From Adiantum capillus-veneris (lineage: Eukaryota > Streptophyta > Polypodiopsida > Polypodiales > Pteridaceae): a stretch of 64,000 nt of DNA. Both the position numbers and the translations under genes were made by a program. The notes below the pieces were generated by a model, which worked only from the letters and a program-made list of their open reading frames with translations, was not told the origin of the DNA and ran no database searches. The stretch is taken from positions 20,920,946 to 20,984,945 of the forward strand of contig CM043969.1 in NCBI GenBank assembly GCA_014529385.2, in the 5' to 3' direction. Position 1 is the stretch's first letter. Every line of letters begins with the position of its first letter. Shown here piece after piece: positions 55,153-64,000 of the stretch.

Positions 55153-56450
55153 CCCCGTTTAGCGGCTTACTGAAATCTAGCCTGGAAAGGTAGTCAGCCA
55201 CTGCATGCTGATCTCCTGGATGATGTATCACCTCAAAATCAAATTCTTATAACAAAAGCACCCATCTAGCCAATCTTCCTATCAAATTTTGTTTGCACAC
55301 TAGGTATAGAAGAGCCGAATGATCCACATGAAAGAAAAACCGCCGGCCCAACAGATAATGACGAAACTTTTTCACTGAATAAATCATCCCTAAGCATTCT
55401 CTTTGTCACTGAATAATTCTTTTCTGCGGATGATAATCTTCTGCTGGCGTGGTAGACAGGTCAAAACCACCCTTGAATTTTTCTTGCATCAGCACACTAC
55501 CAATGGTGGCCGGGTCAGAAGCATCCACAAATACATGAAAATCCTGACCCCAATTTGGAGGGATCATAATTGGAGTTTTGGACAGCTGAATTTTTAATCT
55601 CCAAAAAGCCATATCACATTCCTGCGTCCATTCAAAAACCTTGGCATGTGCTACCTGATTAATAGGGATGTCCAAATGCGCGACAAACCTCAAATGCCTC
55701 CCATGCCAACGAGCTTGGCCCAGAAATACTTGACATTGTTTTGAATTCACCGACGGAGGAACTTCCATAATTGCGGCTATCTTATCCGGATCCACGGAAA
55801 TGCCATCCTCGGAGATTATATGACCCAATAACCTCCCATTTGTTGAAACTGTGAATGCACATTTTAGAGGATTTAAACTGAATTTCACCTCTCGACATTT
55901 CATAAAACATAATCGCAATTGCTTCAAATGCTCTAGTTGCGCTCCAAAACCACTGAGATCATCCAGAAAAACTCGCATAAACCCATCAAAAAAATTTGAA
56001 ACATATCCCTTTGAAAAGTTGAGGGCGCATTTCTCAATTCAAACCACATTACTGTGCATGCAAAAATGCCCCATGTTGTAATAAAAGCTGTTTTAGGCTG
56101 ATCACGCAACACCATTCAAATTTGGTTATATCCACTGAATCCATCCAGAAAAGTATACAATTTGTGCCCTGCCACATCATCCAAAATAGAATCTAGAAAT
56201 GGCAGAGGAAAAGGATCCGAAACAGTGCATTCAGCTTCCGATAATCTACACAAATGTGAATTTTCTTGTTTTTCTTTGGTACCACCACAATGGGAGAAAT
56301 CCATTCGGGATTATCAATAGGGGTAATAAAACCCACCTGCAAGAGACCATCAATTTCCACCTTAACTTGCTTTGCTACATTCGGATTCATCCTATATGAA
56401 TGCTACTTCACTGGCACCGCATCGAGTTTCAGATTAATTGTATGTTGATA
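55150..56450 (-). pseudogene. TE-E reverse transcriptase and RNase H
   Basis: Minus strand: LLQVGFITPIDNPEWISPIVVVPKK with HICVDYRKLNA (56193-56390), LDGFSGYNQI (about 56120), FELRNAPSTFQRDMF (about 56020), then VFLDDLSGFG where YMDD is usual (55950-55975). The connection GRLLGHIISEDG follows, then RNase H FHVFVDASD (about 55530), GMIYSVKKFRHYLL and FHVDHSALLYLV (55290-55400). Frames are broken at least four times. Confidence 0.87.
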
Positions 56451-56524
56451 AAACTTTGGATCCAATCCTTTCATATCCGCATACTCCCATGCAAAAACAT
56501 CCTTAAATTCTGTCAACAAATTAA

Positions 56525-57535
56525 TCAAGTCTCCTTGAAAACTCGCCTCATCATAGAAATGTTTGCAAGATATAAAGAAACTAAATCCAGATTAGCCTTT
56601 AGGAATTGCTCCTCTTCATCCTCTTCTAATTCTTCCACCATATATATTATCTCAGTTATCACAGGCCATGCTGCCTGAAATGGTTGTCTGCATGTTCCCA
56701 ACATCACCCAAACTTTCCTACGACCCTTTTTAATTGTAAGCATATTTGCCTCCCAATTATGCTTTACCCTGGCTCGACATGACCATGGTCTCCCCAAAAT
56801 AATATGATAATCCTGACTGTGATACTCAATATTCAAGACTACTAAGGAAACAGTAAAACACAAGCCAGCTACATCCAGGACAATGCCTCGGAGTAATCCT
56901 ACTGGCTGTACTCTTCTCTCATCTGCAATGCAAACTACAAAGGGTGCAGGTTACCAATCAGTAAGTCTAAAACGCTCACAAGCCGCTTGAATAATAATAT
57001 TCCCTCTCGCACCTCCATCTAACGGTACTTTGTCGATGTATGTGCCATGATATCTTACTAAAAGCTCCGGGATGCAAGTATTTGTGATCCTATTTTTCGG
57101 CAACGGGATTGACTCGTCCCCCTCACCCTCAGCTACAGCAATGTCAACTTCCATCTTAGTCATTGCTTTGGACTTCTGACTTAGCAAAGCATTATGAAAA
57201 TTCAAAACCAATTTCAGTAATGAACCCAAAGGTACTTGTAATGGCGAATCGAGAACCTCTTTCCAAACCGAATTCCAATTATCCTCTTCCATAATATCCA
57301 CCTTATTTTTGACTTTCCCCTCTTTTGTTTCCAGATAAGAGGTCGATGGTTCTGATGATGGAAATGGTGGTGTGAAATGTGGCATCCATGTCACAGTCTT
57401 TTTGCGTACATCTTCTTGAGTCGCCCAATCCGGAAGCTTAACATCGACTATAGGAACCACATTTTTTCCAGAACGCGTAATTAGTGAAACCACCGGGTTT
57501 GATTCCTCTAACCCTTCAATCTGAACCATAGCCAC
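56525..57535 (-). pseudogene. TE-E aspartic protease
   Basis: Minus strand: LLVRYHGTYIDKVPLDGGARGNII (active-site DGGA, about 57010) and, in another frame, YHIILGRPWSCRARVKHNWEAN (about 56790), the two protease signatures. An acidic/Pro linker precedes them. Confidence 0.8.
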
Positions 57536-57625
57536 ACTCGGCTGCTTTCTAGAAGCTTGTTCTTATTTCTTCCAATCATATTCCATAGCCTCGGAACACT
57601 CGTACCGCCAGTGCTGCCCATCTCC

Positions 57626-59012
57626 TTAACAGAAAAGGAAAGTCTTGGGTCGATTAGGATTTCGACCACCTCTTCCTCGACCGTGACCCCCTCCTTGACC
57701 CCGTCCACTTGCTTTTCCTTGAAAGGGCGCCTCTGATGTATGAGCGTGAGCCATTGCCACCGCAGGCTCTTGTCCCTTCCCTGACTGTGGTGGGTGCCAT
57801 GTAGAAGAATCCCGACTCCTATGACCTCGACCATTGAAATAACATTCCACTGTATTAGGAGTGTTGGCCATGCAAATCGCACACCATTTTTGATTCATTG
57901 CACACTCTTCAGCGGCATGTCCCAGATTTTGGCACTGAGTATACCACAGTTCCTTTAGACTTTTAACCACCACAGAAGATTCTGATGAGCCGGATGGAAC
58001 ACCTTTCCCTTGACGCTAGGATTTCCTCCAAGGTGCCTCCTCTGATTCTTTCCCCGAATTGATGTTGCGTGAGTCTGAGGAATCTGAGTCTGCAGTCTTC
58101 GACTCCGAACTATCACTGCCACTTTCCTAAGACTTATGATGAGATTTCTTTCGATCTTTTTTCTTTGACTTCTTAGGGGATTCTGTATCCTCTAAAGCTT
58201 CTCCTGCTATAGCAGCCCTTGCAATTACATTATCTAGTGGAGTAGTTACCTTATCCATTGTTGCCATAGCAGTTCTAAGATCCTTATTGAGTCCTCACAG
58301 AAAATGATCATTCAACACCTCGGGTGCTGGCCGTTGTGCCTGAGGTATCCACTGCAAAAGCATCCAGAATTTTGCAACATAATCTTCCACTAGCAACAAC
58401 GACTTTTGACATAGCGTCCGAAGCTTTTCCAAATGTTGGGGGACCATCTTTTCCATTTTGAACTGTTGCAAGAACGCTCTGGACCCTTCGACATACGTCT
58501 GAAAGTGATCATCAAGGTATTCTGACAACCATTTGGCAGCTTTTCTTGAAAGTGTAGATTAAAACATTGATTGTTGATGAAGAGGAACCACCACTCCAGG
58601 ATGATTCAATCCATACACTTTATTAAATTTTCATAGATGTGCATCAGGGTCTTCCTTTGAAAGAACTCAAAAATGGCTATACTTAATCTGACCACCCGCA
58701 CTAGCTGTGCCATCATCCCTTGCCCAACTGCTCCCCTCTTGGAAAAAGCTGGTGAACACTAGGAGGTGGGGACAATGGAGGTGAAACCCCAAGACTGCTT
58801 ATCATAGACAGTGGTGGAGCAACATGAGTGGCTGAGGGTGAACGAACGGCAGGAGGACATGACTGACTACGTGGAGTACGCCGCGCACGTCGAATACGCC
58901 TACCATGCACCAGACTTAGCGACAGAGAAACATGTTCCTCAGCCTGCGGTGTAGTTGAAACGAATTCATCTGAACCGCCTCTCCTCCGTCGTCTCCCCAT
59001 AATTGGAACCAC
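57626..59012 (-). pseudogene. TE-E gag with zinc-knuckle relic
   Basis: Minus strand from an Arg-rich start (MGRRRRRGG, about 59000) through gag core pieces (EYLDDHFQTYVEGSRAFLQQFKMEKM, LCQKSLLLVEDYVAKF) to CQNLGHAAEEC and CAICMANT (about 57870-57960), where the first Cys of the knuckle is Tyr. A Ser/Asp-rich stretch (58060-58140) follows the core. Broken in several frames. Confidence 0.75.
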
Positions 59013-59097
59013 AGGGTCAGGAGGACCCTACGACCTAGTGCGCATGCATGTGCCCATCGCGCATTGTGGTCGCCCATCGTGCATTGTGGTCGCTAAA

Positions 59098-59486
59098 TGT
59101 AATTTCTATTGTCGGTAGAGGAGCAATAAGCATTACGGGAATGAATACCCTCACAGTGCCTTACATTATACTAAACATCAAAACACATGAAGGAAGAATA
59201 GAAGACAATACACAGGACCAGAACACCATCTTCTTAATTGATATGTAACAGAACAGAGAACTACAAGAGAGAAATATATTGATGACATGAGATAGAGATA
59301 TCCCCAAAGACTAGTATGCCCCCCATATACAACCGTTGCTCCAGCGCAGATTGGGGACCGTGCAAAACCCCATCCTGTCTCATGATATCCCATGAAGAAC
59401 TGTCACAAAGCCACATGACTCCTAGTCTGCAATGTTCAAACATCCGCAAGACCGTAGGATCGCAATGTGAGGCTTATGCCGTAACA
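59098..59486 (-). repeat. TE-E 5' LTR
   Basis: 389 bp. On the minus strand the LTR end ATTACA is followed by TTTAGCGACCACAATGC; no TGG-type primer site is clear, perhaps lost by mutation. The 19-base phrase CGCGCATTGTGGTCGCCCA is repeated with small changes at 59058-59093. Confidence 0.92.
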
Positions 59487-59502
59487 GCTTGTGTACTCTT
59501 CC

Positions 59503-59573
59503 TTTGGGTAGAGAGGGTTGTTTTCTTTTGCTGCAATACATGCAGCATCAGTTCCCAACCCTCTCTACCCAAA
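59503..59573. repeat. Hairpin near the right end of TE-D
   Basis: Perfect 18-bp arms TTTGGGTAGAGAGGGTTG (59503-59520) and its reverse complement (59556-59573). The loop holds TGCTGCA/TGCAGCA. Confidence 0.85.
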
Positions 59574-59850
59574 AAAAATTGCAGGTTTGGTCGTCGGTAC
59601 AGAGTACGATATAAGCATCGGTATAGACCTCGACAGACGCGTTGGAATATGCTATAGTATTACCGGTGGTTATTTCATTGCATATTTTGACGCTTATTTC
59701 ATGATTTATTCCAACGCATAATATACGGGTACTTATATTGACGTCACAATACCGGTGTCTCTTCGGAGGCCTATTTCAGCGCTTTTTAGTTTTAAAACTA
59801 ACTTTATTTCGTCGGTATTTAGGCCGATTTCTGCGCGCCGTGTTGTAGTG

Positions 59851-60479
59851 AAATTGACGCTTCAATTCTTTGTTGTGACCATTTCATGGAAGCTTCAAAA
59901 CTTCCCCAAGTATCTATTGGAGGAGGGGAAACCCTAATTGGAGGCCTCACAGCCTCGAACATGTAGTGAAAGCAGCATGAGACTGCACTAGCACCTTGGA
60001 TTGTAATGGATGTATCTCCTTGCTTATATGCCCAAATAAACTCATTCTTAGCTCTACAAGATCCTTCCCAACTTACGAAATGATAAAACCATCATTGACG
60101 TGGCATTAGGATCCATTTTGAGCTATTGTTAGGCTATTGTTGACCATTCTATGACCATTTTTAGTCATTTTTTTTCCCAAAAATGCCCCTTTTTGTCCAT
60201 AAAATGCTCAAACGAGCTAGTAAAATTACCTCTATCTGTGGAAAATGCTTTTTTTCTCAAATTTAATGACAACTTTCACACTTGGTAAGCACTTTGGAAA
60301 CGTCTTTTATGCCGCGTATAAAACCTGTTATTTTTTACCAAGATCGCCCGCATTGAACTTTCTAGGCAAAACGAGCGTGCCACTTTGAAAAACTTGAGAT
60401 TTGTACATCTAAATAACACTAGGCATGATTTAATGTTGTAAAACATGAAAGGGTGCTACGTCCTCGGCCTCATCTTCCT
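59851..60479. other. Intergenic DNA after TE-D
   Basis: About 630 bp with no recognised gene or repeat. Confidence 0.5.
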
Positions 60480-61610
60480 GGCAAGGTATGTACACGTTAT
60501 CACCTCTTCTTTTGAATAACTTGATTCTTTTCCCTGCAATGGGAATCTTCATTTCTACCCGTCCAACTCATGCAAGGTATAAGTTGCATTCCCATGTACA
60601 TGCTGAACCACATAAGGACCAAACCATCTCTTTGAAATATTTCTTATTGTTGAATGCTGATTGTCAAGACTACTGTCATACACCAACACCCAATCACCTT
60701 CCTCAATAGCTTTAGATCTGAGCCTATGTCTCTTATCAAATATGTCTTTATTCTTTAACCTTGCATCTTTCAATTGTGCCATTCTCAATATCTTGAGGCC
60801 TTCTTTCTAACTGTTATATGCGCAAAGCAAGAAGGTCTTCCATACTCATTCCATCTTTCCAAGGTAATACATTCCATGTGGGAATTACATCCTCAATTGG
60901 CATTATAGGTTTTTGACCGTACATCAACTCAAAAGATGTATAACCAATAACTGAGCTATGAGTTGTACGATCATCCCATAAAGCATAAGGAACTAACCTA
61001 GGCCACTCTCCCATTTTACCATTGCAAGCCTTAGCTCTGATAGGAGGATTCCCACGCTCTGATTTACCGTTTTCCCCCTTAGGATTATGCGCAGTAGTGA
61101 GAGCAAGTTTAATGCCCAACCTAGAGAAAAACACCATGGCTTTGTCGGCATCCAACTCACCCCTGCCTATTGTTATTTTCCCAACACATCCATAACGGCT
61201 AATTACATCATCCAAGAGGAACTTACATACCCCTTCTGTGCTTTTTGTTCTTAGAGTGAGACCTTCAACTTGGTTGGTCAAATCTCCCGTGCAAGTGCTA
61301 TGTATTTCATTTGCCAACCATAAGCCCAATGGCATTGTAACTAGATCTACTACCCACTTATAGTGCATGGCCAATGGGTAAGTGGGGTTCAACCCATCAC
61401 GATGACGTACATTTGAATACATTTAACAGGTTTCACATGACTCCACAAAGTGAGATACATCTTTATACATACCTTTGCACCAATACCTCTCTTTCATTTT
61501 AGCAAAGGTGGCCCATACACCTCTATCTCCAGCATAAAGACTCTCATGAAACCTTTTCATAATCTCAATTTGAGCATCCTTATCATTCATGACTCTCAAC
61601 GGAATTCCAT
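60480..61610 (-). pseudogene. Gypsy integrase fragment (separate element)
   Basis: Minus strand: MKRFHESLYAGDRGVWATFA, WCKGMYKDVSHFVESCETC (zinc module, 61430-61570), one TAA in place of a Gln codon, then MHYKWVVDLVTMPLG (first Asp, about 61340), GRGELDADKAM (second site altered), NPKGENGKSERGN (third), YALWDDRTTHSSVIGYTSFELMYGQ, and the C-terminal fold WFGPYVVQHVHGNATYTLHELDG (60555-60640). No LTR is visible. It is unlike TE-A, TE-C and TE-E integrases and represents another gypsy lineage. Confidence 0.8.
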
Positions 61611-62881
61611 TTCTTTGCTTTGGATGGGGATATTAAATATAGGAGCTTTTCATTTAGAGATTTCTCTACAAAGTTAGAGATTTTTGTGGGTAGCAAAATC
61701 AGATGTAACCTTTTGCACATACTAAGGTATATAGCTTTTGAACGAGGATAAACTGCATAGTAAAAAAATTGTGCTCTACATGTTTGTGACACAATTAAGG
61801 GCCATAGTAATACAACATAGATTTGATTACTTCGTTAGCGTAGCATCGATTTCAAAAAACTCCGCCTCTCAATTATCCACGTGGCCAACGCTTAGCGATA
61901 AAAAAAACCATGACTAAAAGCTACCCCGTGAAAAGCTACGCCATCAACTTAAAAACAACAGGAGCAGTTCGCAACAGAAGCAGTTCGTAGGCACAGAGGA
62001 AGTCCTTCACAGGAAGCAGACGGTTGTTGGAGAAGATAAAACACCTGGGTCCCGGTGCCTCAGTTACGTCGTCGCATGCGGCGCTTCAAAAATTATCCTA
62101 CAGTTTTGCTTGGTAAAAGGTACTTCTTTGATCTAGTCGTTCTCATGACTTCTTCATTTAGAGAGACGCAACATGTTTAGTTTGAAGAACTCTAGTCAGG
62201 CTCTCATGATTTGAAGTATAGACTTAAACTAGACATATTCACAATTTGGATATGCAAAGATGCTCACGTTAGCCATCTGTTTCCATCATGCACAGATGTC
62301 GAACATTGGGGATAGTGTGTTACCAAGATTTTTTTGTATTGTGTACAACAGTCTAGAAGGCTCAGCACCTGTACATAGTTGGAAACTTGGAAGAGACTTC
62401 AGATCTGCTGAAAACAGACTACGTCCTTGCTTTATACCCATAGGTACACCAAGATTACCTATCATCTAGAATCAGGATATTTGAACTTGTTATGTCAATG
62501 ACCACCTGCATCCTTAAGCCGGCCCTTCTATGCGACTTCTTAGTCCAAAAAAAATGCTTGTGAGACACACACACACACAAGCACCTCATGACACAACTCA
62601 TCTACAACAGTGTTCGGGAAAGTTCATTTTCACAAACATACAAATCTGAATCAAAAATTTACAATACTAGTGAGTATTTTTACAAAATTAAGCTCTTTTT
62701 CATGTTTCCTTGGTCCGAGCCTGCAACTTGACAGAGAGCAGTACTCTCGTGGGACACAAAAGTCATGTGGTTGCATTCAACGCTTTCCAATCAATCGGCC
62801 ACAAGGCTTTTCCAATCAGCTCTTGCGCAATTTGTTCTCCCACTTTGCACTATACATCTCTCGAAAATTCAATTCTCCAGG
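61611..62881. other. Intergenic DNA, no recognised gene
   Basis: A short CA microsatellite at 62566-62580. Several short open frames are not supported. Confidence 0.5.
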
Positions 62882-63365
62882 GTTTGTGGTGATGATGCAG
62901 GGTGTGGTACTAGCGTTGATGCAATATGATCTACTGCATGTTGTCGGTAGGAGTAGTTGGAGGACCTCGAGGGCCATGGAGTACACAGATGGCATTAGCA
63001 GACCAGGGCTAGTCACAGTGCACAACACTACTAGCAAATCCCTCATTGCTCCAGTGTTTGTGGCAATGATGCAGGGTGTGGTACTAGCATTGATGCAATA
63101 CGATCTACTGCATGTTGTCGGTAGGAGTAGTTGGAGGACCTCGAGGGACATGGAGTACACAGATGGCGTTAGCAAACCAGGGCTAGTCACAACGCACAAC
63201 AATACACAGATGCAGGGTGTGGTACTAGCATTGATGCAATACGATCTACTTACTGCATGTTGTCGGTAGGAGTAGTTGGAGGACCTCGAGCGACATGGAG
63301 TACACAGATGGCGTTAGCAAACCAGGGCTAGTCACAACGCACAACAATACTAGCAAATCCCTCTT
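62882..63365. repeat. Three tandem repeats of about 150-175 bp
   Basis: Units start at 62882, 63056 and about 63209, each with ATGCAGGGTGTGGTACTAGC and GTCGGTAGGAGTAGTTGGAG. Units 2 and 3 are closest. ACTAGCAAATCCCTC ends units 1 and 3 but is missing from unit 2. Confidence 0.92.
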
Positions 63366-64000
63366 ATCAGCTCTAATTGTTTGCTTGGTGATTACTTGTT
63401 TCATAATGCTGCCAATTTTCCTATAGATCTTCATTACTTACTAGTGCATCTTGCTTGGATCTCGCTCGTAGAAAAAAAGCCTACCTCGTCAACATAGCAA
63501 GAGCATTCTTCAATATCATAGATTCTGTAGGCCAAGCTCCTCCCTATTCATTCCAGCAGTAGAAGGTCGACAATGTCATTGTTTGCCTCGTCGCCATATT
63601 CGAATTGACCTTCATCTGCAGTAAAGCCTCTGTGCCTTCCGGTGTAGCAATCATAGCAGCTTTGTGTGTATGTCCACCTTCAACTACCTTACTCAACTCG
63701 TTTCTTCATGCGCAACTACTTATGGTTTAGCTCTATCGTGTCTCACTGCAAACAGTTCAAGAGAAACTTGGACACATCTCCTCTGCATTTGCAACAGCGA
63801 CATATTCCGGCGTTCGGTGAGTAAGAGGTGCCACATTTTAATCTTGAACGCTGAGAACACAGTAAAAAGGAACACACCAAAAATTGCATGCTGCCGTGGG
63901 AATGGCACGTTCCCTCATATTATAAAAATTGGGGAGGACTGTGCAAACTCCCCCGTGCAGGGACACCAGCACTTTTTCTTTTTTTTCTATAACATAAGAA
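63366..64000. other. Right-end DNA, no recognised gene
   Basis: No gene, repeat or element end that I can support. Confidence 0.5.

Larger units (their letters stand above)
51100..59486 (-). mobile_element. TE-E: old minus-strand Ty3/gypsy element inserted in TE-D
   Basis: LTRs 51100-51487 and 59098-59486 begin (minus strand) TGTTACGGCATAAG and end ATTACA. Flanks GCTTA (51095-51099) and GCTTG (59487-59491) fit a decayed 5-bp duplication. Order on the minus strand: gag, knuckle, protease, RT, RNase H, integrase, then about 2.2 kb of further coding-like sequence before the 3' LTR. All genes are shattered by stops and frameshifts, and the short LTRs differ visibly more than those of TE-A or TE-C, so it is the oldest complete LTR element here. 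Confidence 0.88.
47168..59850 (+). mobile_element. TE-D: CACTA (En/Spm-type) DNA transposon, interrupted by TE-E
   Basis: Left end CACTACAAGAGG, right end GTGTTGTAGTG, so the 8 terminal bases CACTACAA are inverted. Inside are a TNP2-like transposase fragment (48908-49354) and a TNPA-like protein (49553-50453), both expected in plant CACTA elements. ACCGG/TACCG words recur near both ends (47204, 59662, 59752), as subterminal motifs do. Without TE-E it is about 4.3 kb. Both transposase genes are defective. Confidence 0.75.

Noticed and set aside
62710-62892. WD40-like phrase (TLVGHKSHVVAF)
   Set aside because: A single short match without further repeats.

Overview
This window is plant nuclear DNA made almost entirely of nested and decayed transposable elements. 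Evidence for a land plant: Ty3/gypsy elements of plant type (one with the archaeal-type second RNase H known from the Tat lineage, others with tRNA-Asp-like primer sites and a third ORF), a CACTA DNA transposon with TNP2-like and TNPA-like remnants, and a PPR-gene remnant. A large, repeat-rich genome such as a fern or lycophyte is my inference; the sequence does not prove it. I found no clearly functional host gene and no rRNA or tRNA gene.

Layout. (1) 1-16104: an old minus-strand gypsy element (TE-B) whose 5' LTR is at 15188-16104 and whose reverse transcriptase runs off the left edge. It is split by an 8.5-kb plus-strand gypsy element (TE-A, 821-9292) carrying gag-PR-RT and a second RNase H plus integrase. 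(2) 16517-18817 and 35418-35905: two halves of one minus-strand protein kinase/RING-like pseudogene, split by a 16.6-kb plus-strand gypsy element (TE-C, 18818-35417) with perfect GCATC target duplications. (3) 35906-47167: gene-poor DNA with microsatellites, a PPR pseudogene, a possible orphan LTR, a poly-G run and three fold-back repeats. (4) 47168-59850: a CACTA element (TE-D, TSD AAA) containing an array of palindromes and transposase remnants, interrupted by a degenerate minus-strand gypsy element (TE-E, 51100-59486). (5) 59851-64000: a gypsy integrase fragment and a tandem repeat.

The most unusual object is TE-C. Its gag and pol are broken (premature stop, frameshifts, loss of protease and half of RT), yet its LTRs differ at only about a dozen positions by eye and a 1091-codon ORF3 downstream of pol is fully open. 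The pol polyprotein has two consecutive H2C2 zinc modules before the integrase core and an aspartic-protease-like domain fused after integrase, followed by repeated basic tryptophan motifs. Two identical 12-nt polypurine tracts sit after pol and before the 3' LTR. Nine copies of a 24-nt palindrome lie only in the two untranslated leaders, before gag and before ORF3. Their spacing is nearly the same in both (288/125/284 then 192 to the ATG; 285/135/283 then 190 to the ATG). The related TE-B leader has two diverged copies with a compensatory base-pair change. This suggests a repeated structured cis-element tied to gag and ORF3, possibly acting in RNA dimerisation or packaging, translation, or protein binding; none of these is shown.
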